From: Weeksellaceae bacterium
GTDB lineage: Bacteria > Bacteroidota > Bacteroidia > Flavobacteriales > Weeksellaceae
Reading direction: 5' to 3'
NCBI GenBank assembly: GCA_949788275.1
Contig: OX460916.1
Span: 310,001 to 374,000 of the forward strand
Length of the DNA stretch: 64,000 nt
The notes beneath the pieces were generated by a model. The model worked only from the letters and a program-made list of their open reading frames with translations. It did no database searches and was not told the DNA's origin. The position numbers were made by a program, and so were the translations under genes. Positions 1 through 8,576 of the stretch are shown here, piece after piece. The stretch's first letter is position 1; each line of letters starts with the position of its first letter.

Positions 1-1361
1 TGGGAGTAGTTTGGACCTTCGGGTGCGAAGTTATGACTATAGAATAAAGACAGAAAATTCTCGGCATCGGGATAATCTGCTCCCCAGTTGGCTCGGAATA
101 AATTAAATTTCCCCGTCGATTTTCCATCCCTCATGGTTGGACCTGGAACAACATTAACTTGTATGGGTAAACCTAATTTGGCCATTTCGGCGGCAATGTA
201 TTCACAGACATCCACATATTCTTGTACGGTGGTTAATTCGATTGGGGTTAACTTACCCTGTTTTTTTTGCTCTTCTTTGATTAAAGCTCTAGCTTTTGAT
301 GGGTTATACGGATAACCTGATTCAGGAGAGTAGCCTGGTAGTCCTTTTGGAATAAAACCACCATCTGCGGCAAAAGCCTGCCCTTTCATTAAATATTTAA
401 TAATTTTCTCTTTATCAATGCCGTAGTTCATGGCTTGGCGTAACGATAGTGGAACAGCATCAGCACGATCTAAATAAAAGGATAGATAGACGGTACTTAG
501 ATAAGGGATCTTTTGCAGATTCAGAATAGTCGAATAGTCAGGGTTTAATTCACCCAAGGGCGTTAGAACCTCATCTTTATAAGAAGGGTCTAAATCGGCC
601 ATCATATCAATATTTCCTTTAATTAGTTCCAAGAATTCGGAATTTTTTTCAGGGAGGAAAGTGAAATTGACCGCCTCTAAGTAGGGTAGGCGAGTTCCCT
701 TTTCGTCGAACTCGAAATAGTTGGGGTTTTTTCGTAGGACTAATTTTACATTATCTTCCCATAGTTTATATTGAAAAGGCCCTGTTCCGATAGGGTGGTC
801 GATAAATGCTTGGTTTCCTTTTTGAAATAATTCTTTTGGAAGCACAGAAGCATATTTCATCGAAATTAAACCCAAGAAGGGAGGGAAGGCACTTTTAAGG
901 GTAATGTTAAACGTAGAGTCATTGGTAGCTTTATAGTGTTCGATATTATTCATAATCCATCCACCAGCACCACCAGCATTCGGATCTTTTAACCGATTAA
1001 AGCTAAATTCAAAATCGGAAGCATTGACGGTACGCGTTGAATCTTTTCCAAACAAAGGGTGTTTATGGAAGTATACATCCTTTCTTAAATGAAATGTATA
1101 GCTTTTTCCATCGGGAGAAATATCCCATGAACGAGCGATATCGGGTACAATTTCTAAATCATCATTGATGCTAACAAGACTGTTGTAAATTAAATTACAG
1201 GCCCATGTATTTGCTTGAGTACGGGCATTAATAGGGTCTAAGGAAGATATATTGTCATACCGATTTAATTTAAACACTTTTGATTGATCAATAACAGTAT
1301 TTTCTTTACAAGAAAAAATTGTAGCGACTAATAAAATGTATCCGAAGTATTTACTCATCAT
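1..1361 (-). CDS. ABC transporter substrate-binding lipoprotein, oligopeptide type (3' end cut by window edge)
   Basis: About 453 residues are present; the C-terminal part lies beyond the left edge. The start is a double ATG at 1361/1358, followed by a short hydrophobic segment ending in a lipobox (ATIFSC, Cys about residue 18), so the mature protein should be a lipid-anchored periplasmic protein. The body matches the SBP_bac_5 (OppA/DppA) family: LDPINARTQAN near the N-terminus, a DISPDGKSYTFHLRKDVYFHK block, AIDHPIGTGPF-like IDHPIGTGPFQYK and LRQAMNYGIDKEKI. Family members deliver peptides or similar solutes to an ABC permease. No permease gene is visible here, so the substrate is unknown. 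It is divergent from mtaB. Confidence 0.85.
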   Translation of the reverse strand, partial: MMSKYFGYILLVATIFSCKENTVIDQSKVFKLNRYDNISSLDPINARTQANTWACNLIYNSLVSINDDLEIVPDIARSWDISPDGKSYTFHLRKDVYFHKHPLFGKDSTRTVNASDFEFSFNRLKDPNAGGAGGWIMNNIEHYKATNDSTFNITLKSAFPPFLGLISMKYASVLPKELFQKGNQAFIDHPIGTGPFQYKLWEDNVKLVLRKNPNYFEFDEKGTRLPYLEAVNFTFLPEKNSEFLELIKGNIDMMADLDPSYKDEVLTPLGELNPDYSTILNLQKIPYLSTVYLSFYLDRADAVPLSLRQAMNYGIDKEKIIKYLMKGQAFAADGGFIPKGLPGYSPESGYPYNPSKARALIKEEQKKQGKLTPIELTTVQEYVDVCEYIAAEMAKLGLPIQVNVVPGPTMRDGKSTGKFNLFRANWGADYPDAENFLSLFYSHNFAPEGPNYS

Positions 1362-1413
1362 GTTAAGTTAACTTTTTGTGCTTTAAAAATAGCATTTATT
1401 TAGTGCAAATGTA

Positions 1414-1421
1414 TAAATTTG
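1414..1421 (+). promoter_or_regulatory. -7 box (TAAATTTG) of mtaB, 5 nt before the start codon
   Basis: TAAATTTG matches the Bacteroidota housekeeping -7 consensus TAnnTTTG. Only five bases separate it from the ATG at 1427, so the mRNA would begin at or within a few bases of the start codon. No clear -33 TTG lies at the usual distance. Confidence 0.5.
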
Positions 1422-1426
1422 CATTT

Positions 1427-2761
1427 ATGATTCATCAAACAAAAACGGCTGCATTTCATACCCTAGGCTGTAAACTAAACTTTTCGGAAACATCGACCAT
1501 TGCTCGTAATTTGAAAGCAAGTGGTTATCAGAAAGTTGACTTTACTTCAGAGGCGGATGTCTATGTAATCAATACATGTTCGGTAACAGCCAATGCAGAC
1601 AAAGAATGTAAGTTAATTGTTCGAAATGCGCTACGCGCGAATCCAAACGGATTTGTTGTGGTTGTTGGGTGTTATGCCCAATTAAAACCAGAGGAAATTG
1701 CTTCTATTGAGGGGGTTGACTTGGTTTTAGGTGCGTCAGAAAAATTTAATATTGCCCAATATTTAGAAGATTTAGATAAAGATAACGATACCATTATTCA
1801 TTCATGTGAAATTGATGAGGCCGATTTTTATGTCGGTTCTTATTCGATTGGCGATCGTACCCGTGCTTTTTTAAAGGTGCAAGACGGGTGTGATTATAAA
1901 TGTACCTATTGTACGATTCCTCTAGCACGAGGAATTTCTCGTTCTGATACAGTGGATAACGTGATTAAAAACGCTTATGAGATTGCCGATCGTGGAATCA
2001 AAGAAATCGTGTTAACAGGCGTTAACATCGGGGATTACGGAAAAGGTGAATTCGGAAATAAAAAGCACGAGCATACCTTCTTAGACTTAATTAAAGAATT
2101 GGATCAAGTAAAGAATATTGAACGAATTCGTATTTCTTCCATTGAACCGAATTTATTGAAAAATGAAACGATTGAATTTGTAGCGACCAGTAATCGTTTT
2201 GTACCCCATTTTCATATTCCATTACAGTCGGGTAGTGATGTCCTACTAAAGAAAATGAAAAGGCGTTATTTAACATCGCTTTATAGGGAGCGAATTGCAA
2301 CGATTCGTTCGGTTATGCCCCATGCATGTGTAGGTGTTGATGTGATTGTTGGCTTCCCTGGTGAAACAGAGGAGCTCTTTTTAGAGACCTATAATTTCTT
2401 AAACGAGCTACCGATAAGTTATTTACATGTTTTTACGTATTCGGAAAGAGATGATACAGAGGCTATTCACTTTGAAGGCGCTGTACCCATGGGTGAACGT
2501 AAAAAAAGAAACAAAATGTTGCGTATCTTGTCGGAGAAAAAACGCCTAGCATTTTATCAATCTCAATTAGGAAGTACACAGTCTGTATTGTGGGAACACG
2601 ATGAGAAAGATGGAAAGATGGTGGGCTTTACCGAAAATTATATCAAAGTACAAACGGCTTATCAAGAAGAATATGTTAACCAAACCATGGAAGTTGATCT
2701 CGTTCAATTAACAGAAAATGGAATTGTTGAAGTAGCTGTTCATGCAATTGAACTGAGCTAA
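1427..2761 (+). CDS. mtaB: tRNA methylthiotransferase MtaB (t6A37 to ms2t6A37)
   Basis: Radical-SAM methylthiotransferase of 444 residues, the usual MtaB length. The family converts N6-threonylcarbamoyl-adenosine 37 of ANN-reading tRNAs to its 2-methylthio form. The N-terminal UPF0004 domain opens with the typical FHTLGCKLNFSE and carries further cysteines (CSVT, GCYAQ) for the auxiliary 4Fe-4S cluster; the radical-SAM triad is C155-x3-C159-x2-C162 in DGCDYKCTYC; a TRAM-like RNA-binding tail follows. I chose the ATG at 1427 because conserved sequence begins there and a -7 box sits directly before it; in-frame upstream starts at 1376 and 1409 would precede or overlap that box. Confidence 0.93.
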   Translation: MIHQTKTAAFHTLGCKLNFSETSTIARNLKASGYQKVDFTSEADVYVINTCSVTANADKECKLIVRNALRANPNGFVVVVGCYAQLKPEEIASIEGVDLVLGASEKFNIAQYLEDLDKDNDTIIHSCEIDEADFYVGSYSIGDRTRAFLKVQDGCDYKCTYCTIPLARGISRSDTVDNVIKNAYEIADRGIKEIVLTGVNIGDYGKGEFGNKKHEHTFLDLIKELDQVKNIERIRISSIEPNLLKNETIEFVATSNRFVPHFHIPLQSGSDVLLKKMKRRYLTSLYRERIATIRSVMPHACVGVDVIVGFPGETEELFLETYNFLNELPISYLHVFTYSERDDTEAIHFEGAVPMGERKKRNKMLRILSEKKRLAFYQSQLGSTQSVLWEHDEKDGKMVGFTENYIKVQTAYQEEYVNQTMEVDLVQLTENGIVEVAVHAIELS

Positions 2762-2824
2762 TTGATTAAAGCAAACTAAAATAAACCAACCAAAAAAGAC
2801 ATTAATACATTAATTAACAATACA

Positions 2825-3448
2825 ATGAATCAAATTAAAACAGTATTTATCTTGTTTTTAGGCTTTTTTTCTTTTTCAACATTGATTGCGCAAGTACAGA
2901 TTGGTGCTAAAGCAGGAATTGGAGGAAGTAATATCACCAAATTGGATTTGGATTCTAAAACAAGAGTTGGGTTTGTAGGGGGATTAGTAGCTAAAATCCA
3001 ATTGGATTCAAGATACAGTGGCTCTTACAACCACTATATTCAACCGGAATTAATTTATTCCAATCAAGGGGAATACAACGCGAAATACAAGCGTTTTATT
3101 AATTACCTCTCTGTACCGATTATGTATCAATATTACTTTTCGGATTCTGACAAAGATATTTTTTTAGAACTAGGCCCACAGGTTAGTTATATTGTTAGTG
3201 ATAAGTTAGAAGGGTTTATTGAACGGTATGATAATCCACAAACAGGCTCTCAAAATCAAAAAGTAAAAAATACCGATCTTGCCCTTAATTTTGGGATTGG
3301 GTATTCGAATATTCGTAAGTATGAGGTGAATGTGAGATATCAGTTTGGTCTTACTGATATTGTTGATGGAGTCCATTTTGATAATGGATTCAATAGAACG
3401 TCTTTAATCTCCATGACGTTCACCTACTTTTTTAATTCATTTAGATGA
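2825..3448 (+). CDS. outer-membrane beta-barrel protein (porin/PorT-like family)
   Basis: A 207-residue protein with a clear signal peptide (hydrophobic stretch FILFLGFFSFSTLIAQ, cleavage near Ala22-Gln23). The rest alternates polar and hydrophobic residues with many aromatic girdle positions (HYIQPELIYSNQG, YLSVPIMYQYYF, FNFGIGYS-like strands) and ends in an aromatic-rich strand FTYFFNSFR, all typical of the small outer-membrane beta-barrel (OMP_b-brl_2, PorT-like) family common in Bacteroidota. It follows mtaB by 63 nt in the same direction. Family assignment is good; function is unknown. Confidence 0.8.
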   Translation: MNQIKTVFILFLGFFSFSTLIAQVQIGAKAGIGGSNITKLDLDSKTRVGFVGGLVAKIQLDSRYSGSYNHYIQPELIYSNQGEYNAKYKRFINYLSVPIMYQYYFSDSDKDIFLELGPQVSYIVSDKLEGFIERYDNPQTGSQNQKVKNTDLALNFGIGYSNIRKYEVNVRYQFGLTDIVDGVHFDNGFNRTSLISMTFTYFFNSFR

Positions 3449-3530
3449 TCAGCATTTATTTAACTATAATTAATGTAAATTTTTTACTAACTTAGTATTC
3501 AAAGATTTTTTTATAAAATTCAATAGAGTT

Positions 3531-4064
3531 ATGAAATACGTTTCAATGTTATTTTTAGGAATAATGACACTTCTTCTTACGAGTTGTGGTGTTGTTCAGG
3601 TGAGTGCAGATTATGATAAAACAGTTGATTTTACAACGTATAAAACCTATATGTTTCATCAGAAAGGTATTGATAAATTACAAGTAAACGACCTTGATAA
3701 AAAACGACTAACCAATGCGATTGAGTTGGAGATGAATAAAAAAGGAATGATGAAAGTGAGTCAAGATCCCGATATAATTATCAATATATTAACGAGTTCG
3801 AAAGAGCAAATTGATATCGATAATAGTTATATGTATGGTGGTTATTATGGTTGGAGTCCTTATTGGGGAGCTCCTGCTAGCCGAGTAACCCAATATACAG
3901 CGGGAACCATTGTGATTGATTTTATTGATGATCGTAGAAATATTTTGGTGTGGCAAGGAATGGGTTCAGGTTTAAACCTGTCGAACATTAGTGCCAAGGC
4001 CGAACGAATTCCTCAGGCTGTGGCCGAGATACTGGCAAAGTATCCCCCAGGTGTTAAAAAGTAA
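3531..4064 (+). CDS. DUF4136 lipoprotein
   Basis: A 177-residue protein starting with a lipoprotein signal (LLLTSCG, lipobox Cys19) and continuing with VSADYDKTVDFTTYKTYMF, the hallmark opening of DUF4136: a short strand, then a DFxxYKTY motif. The C-terminal IVIDFIDDRRNILVWQG block is also characteristic. Proteins of this family are envelope lipoproteins of unknown function. A Tyr/Gly/Trp-rich insertion (YMYGGYYGWSPYWG) is in the middle, as in many members. It is followed closely by a strong terminator at 4091. Confidence 0.85.
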   Translation: MKYVSMLFLGIMTLLLTSCGVVQVSADYDKTVDFTTYKTYMFHQKGIDKLQVNDLDKKRLTNAIELEMNKKGMMKVSQDPDIIINILTSSKEQIDIDNSYMYGGYYGWSPYWGAPASRVTQYTAGTIVIDFIDDRRNILVWQGMGSGLNLSNISAKAERIPQAVAEILAKYPPGVKK

Positions 4065-4090
4065 TTACTTTATAGTAGAACATATTCCAT

Positions 4091-4118
4091 AAAAAAGCGT
4101 CCTCTTGGACGCTTTTTT
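4091..4118 (+). terminator. intrinsic terminator after the DUF4136 gene
   Basis: AAAAAAGCGTCC, a TCTT loop and GGACGCTTTTTT form a 12-bp stem with a T tract; flanking CCATA/TATGG extends the pairing. It lies 27 nt after the stop codon and is symmetrical enough to work in both directions. Confidence 0.85.
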
Positions 4119-4322
4119 TATGGAATGAATCTGGGGTCGTGTCTCTTTATTTATGTGAAGGCTATTATCTAACGATTTCGTTATTCGATTGAATAGAAAT
4201 TGTGATTGAATTTCTACGATTGAATTCGATAAGTTCTGGCTTATACTTCCATGGATGCGATTAATTTGTAAAGAAAGCCCTCTTATGGTCAAATTACCGC
4301 ATTTTTAAGATCATCGCCTTTT

Positions 4323-4430
4323 GCGGCAGGGATAGCAGCGGCATCCTTTGCTGCACGCCTTTATTTCTACTAACCCGCAATTTGCTTGCAGCAAAGATAG
4401 AGCGAATAGCCCGGCGCGTAGCGGCCGCCC
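4323..4430 (-). repeat. structured dispersed repeat, copy A (108 nt)
   Basis: Read on the minus strand it begins GGGCGGCCGCTACGCGCCGG, continues GGGCTATTCGCTCTATC, then a 9-bp stem CTTTGCTGC (4388-4396) closing on GCAGCAAAG (4346-4354) around a variable 33-nt loop, then GGATGCCGCTGCTATCCC and a TGCCGC tail. The same blocks recur at 12364, 26093, 31073 and, more diverged, 53474. It lies 18 nt beyond the terC terminator and in the same direction as terC. No ORF. Probably a structured RNA or RNA-level element; it may belong to a flavobacterial RNA motif already in Rfam (flavo-1 is a candidate to test). Confidence 0.75.
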
Positions 4431-4448
4431 AAATAATTTAACGCCCAT

Positions 4449-4483
4449 AAAAAATGCCTTCTACGAAATCATAGAAGGCATTT
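4449..4483 (-). terminator. intrinsic terminator after terC
   Basis: AAATGCCTTCTA pairs with TAGAAGGCATTT around an 8-nt loop; on the minus strand it ends in a T run. It lies 20 nt after the terC stop codon. Confidence 0.85.
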
Positions 4484-4502
4484 GGTTTATGTATACCAGT
4501 TG

Positions 4503-5597
4503 TTAAGCTGTCTTTTTGGCGGATAGTAGCGACCAAATAATGGTGGTTAGTAATACACCGCCAATAATCATTAACGACACTGTAGAGTCGAAATGATAGA
4601 AAGGCATGGCGATCATTTTTAAACCGATAAAGGTTAAAATAATAGCTAGCCCATAGTGCAGGCGAGAGAATTTGTCCATTGAATTAGCCAATAAAAAATA
4701 CATAGAACGCAATCCTAAGATGGCAAAAATATTCGATGAATATAGAATAAAGGGATCATTGGGTGCAATGGAGAAAATAGCAGGAATACTATCAACAGCA
4801 AACACTAAATCGGTAATTTCTATCACCACTAAAGCAACAAACAGTGGCGTGGCCATTTTTATACCGTTTTGCACGGTAAAAAACTTGTCGCCATCGAAAG
4901 TAGGTGAAACTTTAAAGAATTTGTGAACGATTTTTACGCCTAGATTTTGCTGCATATCTTCCTCTTCTTCTTTGTCTGAAGACCACGATTTGATGCCCGC
5001 AATCACTAAGAATAAACCAAAGAAGGTTAAAACAACATTGGGTCTAAAGAATTCTTTGGTAGCGAAATTCGCGACTCCGGCTCCATCACCATCCATGGTG
5101 AATTGCCAATCACCTAATGTAAATGCAGGTAAATAGGTCATTTTAATTAATTCTACACCAGCGAATATAAAGATAGCACGGAAAAATAATGCTCCTAGAA
5201 TTCCCCAAAACAATACTTTGTGTTGGAATTCTTTTGGGATTTTGAAAAAACCAAACACTAGAATAAACACAAACAGGTTGTCTATAGAGAGGGCCTTCTC
5301 GATCCAATAGGCGGCTTGAAATTGAGAGAATTTCTCCATGGCAAAGGCGTGGCCATCGTCTGCTTCAAATACAAAATACAAGACTCCACTAAAGACCATC
5401 GCCAGTGAAATCCAAACAATGGTCCAGCTTAGTGCTTCTTTATTGGAAACAGCATGCGGTTCTTTGTTAAAAACGCCTAAATCTAATAACAACATAACGA
5501 TTACGGCTATTGCAAATCCTGCAATTAACCAAGGGTGATTCAACATATTATCTTGAACCACGCTAAAAATACTCATATACTCCATTTTATTGTGCAA
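4503..5597 (-). CDS. TerC family integral membrane protein (Alx/TerC, metal homeostasis)
   Basis: A 364-residue protein with about nine hydrophobic helices and the TerC signature residues: WIEKALSIDNLFVFILVF near residue 100 and VALVVIEITDLVFAVDSIPAIF near residue 260, each placing acidic residues inside a membrane helix. The family (TerC, Alx) is associated with Mn(II) export and loading of exported metalloproteins; tellurite resistance is the historical name. Three candidate starts exist (5597, 5585, 5576); the one encoding MSIFSVVQDNMLNHPW would also fit. No Mn riboswitch (yybP-ykoY type) is visible in the 90 nt upstream. Confidence 0.9.
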   Translation of the reverse strand: MHNKMEYMSIFSVVQDNMLNHPWLIAGFAIAVIVMLLLDLGVFNKEPHAVSNKEALSWTIVWISLAMVFSGVLYFVFEADDGHAFAMEKFSQFQAAYWIEKALSIDNLFVFILVFGFFKIPKEFQHKVLFWGILGALFFRAIFIFAGVELIKMTYLPAFTLGDWQFTMDGDGAGVANFATKEFFRPNVVLTFFGLFLVIAGIKSWSSDKEEEEDMQQNLGVKIVHKFFKVSPTFDGDKFFTVQNGIKMATPLFVALVVIEITDLVFAVDSIPAIFSIAPNDPFILYSSNIFAILGLRSMYFLLANSMDKFSRLHYGLAIILTFIGLKMIAMPFYHFDSTVSLMIIGGVLLTTIIWSLLSAKKTA

Positions 5598-5687
5598 TTT
5601 TAGGTTATTTTTACCAAACCAAACTTTTTAAACAAGGTAAAATTGCCACTTTTTGGCGAATTTCCTTAAACTTAATATTAATTTAAC

Positions 5688-8567
5688 ATGAAAAAAATAA
5701 TAGCCACTACTTTTTTAACTGTTTTATGCTCTTCATCCCTTGTCGCTCAAGCAGATCCGTTGTTTAAAGACTCGATTCAAATGAAATGGGTGGATGAAAA
5801 ATACCAAGCCATGTCTTTGGACGAAAAAGTAGGTCAGCTTTTTATTGTTGCTGCTTATTCTAACCGCGATGCAGTACATGAAAATGAAATTAAACAGTTG
5901 ATTAAAAACGAAGCGATTGGTGGATTAATTTTTATGCAAGACCAAGCCGCCAAACAAATTAGTTTAACCAACGAATACCAGCATTTGGCGAAAATACCTT
6001 TGTTGATTGGAATTGATGGTGAATGGGGGGTTGCGATGCGTTTAAAAGGCGTGGAGCGTTTTCCTTGGAATATGACACTAGGGGCTTTACGGAATGATGA
6101 GTTGGTTTATCAGGTCGGTAAACAAATTGCGCATCAGGCACAGCGTTTAGGAATTCATTTTAATTTTGCACCTTCAGTTGATGTGAATGTGAATGCCAAT
6201 AACCCAGTGATTGGTAATCGTTCGTTTGGTTCTGATCCCGATCGCGTAGCCCAAAAGGGAATTGCTTATATGAAAGGGTTGCAAGATCATGCGGTTTTAT
6301 CTTCTGCGAAGCACTTTCCTGGGCATGGAAATACGGATAAAGATTCACATAAAGTTTTACCCCTTATCCCCGATAATAAAGCCGATTTAGAGAAATATCA
6401 TATTGCACCCTTCCGTCGATTAATCGCCGAAGGCGTACAATCGATTATGGTGGCCCATTTAAATGTGCCAGCTCTGGAAAAGGATCCTAAAATGCCTTCG
6501 ACCTTATCGAAATCGATTATCACCGATTACCTGAAAGGGGAATTGGGCTTTAAAGGAATTATTATTACCGATGCCTTAAATATGTCGGGGGTTGCAAATG
6601 CATTTGCACCGGGTGATGTGGATTACCGCGCTTTTGTAGCTGGAAATGATATTCTGTTATTTTCTCAAGGGGTAAAAACAGGAAAACAAAAAATACGAGA
6701 GGCTTTAGAGCGTGGTGAAATTTCCGAAGCCCGCTTAGAAGAAAGTGTCAAGAAAATTTTGAAAGCGAAATACATCGTGGGGCTTCATACTTTAACGCCG
6801 CTCGATCCCACCAATGTGATGACCGATTTAAATTCGGATACCAACTTGGCTTTATCGAATAAGATTTTCCAAGAAGCTTCTACGCTAACCAAGAATAATA
6901 AATCGGTTTTGCCCATTAAAGATTTGTCATCGAAAATAGCCTTTGTTCCTCTGGAAGAAAAAGATTACCAAGTTTTTCATGACTACCTGAATAAGTATGC
7001 CAAGGTCGATATCGTAGAAATTGGTTCGCCTGCTCAATTAAATAAATTGGCGGGATACGATCAGATTATTTTCGGCGCATTTATGTCGAATGAAACCGTC
7101 TACAAATCGTATAAACTTTCCAATAATTCAAAAGCGATTCTTCAGGCTGCTCCCAAAGATAAAAAAACAAGTTTATCCTTATTCACCAGTCCTTACGGTT
7201 TAAAGGATCTCGATTTGTCGAATGTAGACGCTGTTACGGTGCATTACCAAAATACAGCTGATGCACAAAAAGCAGCTGCTCAAGCTATTTTTGGCGCTAT
7301 AAAAATGGATGGTCAGTTACCGGTTGAGGTGAACCAAGATTTAAAAGCAGGTTCTTCTGTGGTCTTAAAAGACTTGGGGCGTTTGGGGTTTACCGAACCT
7401 GAAAATGTTCAACTGAGTAAAAAAAAACTTCTAGAAATTGATCGGATTGCCTTAGAAGCTATCGAGAAGAATTATACACCCGGTATGCAAATCTTGGTGG
7501 CCAAAGAAGGGAAAATCGTGTACGAAAAAGCGTTTGGCGTTCAAGACCAACGTTCAAAAAAAAAAGTTGAAACAACCGACCTGTATGATGTTGCCTCAGT
7601 AACCAAAGTAACATCGACTCTTCCGCTTGTCATGCAACAAGTTGGGAAAGGAAAGCTTCGCCTCGATATGACCTTGGGTCAAATGGATGAAGAAGCGAAA
7701 GCGTCGAATAAAAATTTATTAACCTTAAAGGAGATTCTTGCCCATCAGTCCGGATTAGCTCCTTGGATCGGATTTTACAAAGAAACGGTGAATGTGAAAA
7801 ATGCCCGTTTGTATTTGGATTACTATGCCCGGAATGCCGACGCTGATCATGGGCTGAAGGTAACCGATAATATTTTTGCCATCCATAGCATCAAAGATTC
7901 TATTTATGAGGATATTTATCGCTCGCCTTTGGGAAAAAAAAAATACGAATATTCCGATTTAGGGTATTATCTTTTTCAAAAGAAACTAGAGCACGATGGG
8001 GGTGAATCCTTAGCTGATCTCGTTCAAGAAAAGCTGTATCAACCGATGGGGATGTTTCGGACAACTTACAACCCGAAAGAGAAGTTTCCGCTGGAAGAAA
8101 TCGTTCCCACAGAATATGATAAAACTTTCCGAAACCAGTTAATCCATGGGTATGTTCATGATCAGGGTGCTGCCATGATGGGCGGTGTTGCAGGGCATGC
8201 TGGTCTATTTTCAACCAGTTACGATTTAGCCAAATTAATGCAGATGTATTTGAACAAAGGAACTTACGGTGGTGTAGCGTATATTCCAGGTGAGGTGGTT
8301 GAGGAATTTACAAAAAAACAATTTCCAGCTAATCACCGTGGTGCAGGTTTCGATAAACTGACTTCAACCAATGGCAAAGGTCCATCAATGGACAGCTTTG
8401 GGCATACAGGTTTTACGGGCACAATGGTCTGGGCCGATCCTCAACAACAACTCGTGTATATCTTTTTATCGAATCGCGTCAATGTCGATCCTGATAAAAA
8501 TACCTTGTCTTCAAAAAAAATTAGAGAATCGATTCGTCAAGTAATTTACGAAGCAATTTTACCGTAA
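5688..8567 (+). CDS. glycoside hydrolase family 3 (NagZ-like) fused to a class C beta-lactamase-type serine hydrolase
   Basis: 959 residues after a signal peptide (SSSLVAQA). Residues about 30-370 are a GH3 N-terminal domain with the NagZ signature KHFPGHGNTDKDSH (K208, catalytic His within HG-T-DSH) and nucleophile Asp295 in IITDALNMSG, so it should remove GlcNAc from muropeptides. A GH3 C-terminal-like domain (about 390-570) follows. Residues about 590-955 are a serine beta-lactamase/D-peptidase fold: SVTK (nucleophile Ser637, Lys640), YSD (755-757) and HTG (906-908). The serine hydrolase could be a carboxypeptidase, esterase or amidase; substrate unknown. Export points to periplasmic cell-wall turnover, possibly with NamZ at 26263. 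The last codons overlap the -7 box of bshA. Confidence 0.92.
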   Translation: MKKIIATTFLTVLCSSSLVAQADPLFKDSIQMKWVDEKYQAMSLDEKVGQLFIVAAYSNRDAVHENEIKQLIKNEAIGGLIFMQDQAAKQISLTNEYQHLAKIPLLIGIDGEWGVAMRLKGVERFPWNMTLGALRNDELVYQVGKQIAHQAQRLGIHFNFAPSVDVNVNANNPVIGNRSFGSDPDRVAQKGIAYMKGLQDHAVLSSAKHFPGHGNTDKDSHKVLPLIPDNKADLEKYHIAPFRRLIAEGVQSIMVAHLNVPALEKDPKMPSTLSKSIITDYLKGELGFKGIIITDALNMSGVANAFAPGDVDYRAFVAGNDILLFSQGVKTGKQKIREALERGEISEARLEESVKKILKAKYIVGLHTLTPLDPTNVMTDLNSDTNLALSNKIFQEASTLTKNNKSVLPIKDLSSKIAFVPLEEKDYQVFHDYLNKYAKVDIVEIGSPAQLNKLAGYDQIIFGAFMSNETVYKSYKLSNNSKAILQAAPKDKKTSLSLFTSPYGLKDLDLSNVDAVTVHYQNTADAQKAAAQAIFGAIKMDGQLPVEVNQDLKAGSSVVLKDLGRLGFTEPENVQLSKKKLLEIDRIALEAIEKNYTPGMQILVAKEGKIVYEKAFGVQDQRSKKKVETTDLYDVASVTKVTSTLPLVMQQVGKGKLRLDMTLGQMDEEAKASNKNLLTLKEILAHQSGLAPWIGFYKETVNVKNARLYLDYYARNADADHGLKVTDNIFAIHSIKDSIYEDIYRSPLGKKKYEYSDLGYYLFQKKLEHDGGESLADLVQEKLYQPMGMFRTTYNPKEKFPLEEIVPTEYDKTFRNQLIHGYVHDQGAAMMGGVAGHAGLFSTSYDLAKLMQMYLNKGTYGGVAYIPGEVVEEFTKKQFPANHRGAGFDKLTSTNGKGPSMDSFGHTGFTGTMVWADPQQQLVYIFLSNRVNVDPDKNTLSSKKIRESIRQVIYEAILP

Positions 8568-8572
8568 ATTTG
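8565..8572 (+). promoter_or_regulatory. -7 box (TAAATTTG) of bshA overlapping the upstream stop codon
   Basis: TAAATTTG matches TAnnTTTG exactly; its first three bases are the TAA stop of the upstream gene and four bases separate it from the ATG at 8577. An alternative ATG at 8589 would leave a leader of about ten bases. Confidence 0.5.
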
Positions 8573-8576
8573 TTTT

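Noticed and set aside
88-315. 75-codon plus-strand frame at the left end
   Set aside because: Antisense to the well supported substrate-binding protein; no conserved features.
5598-5687. yybP-ykoY manganese riboswitch before terC
   Set aside because: The spacer is short, AT-rich and shows none of the conserved loops.
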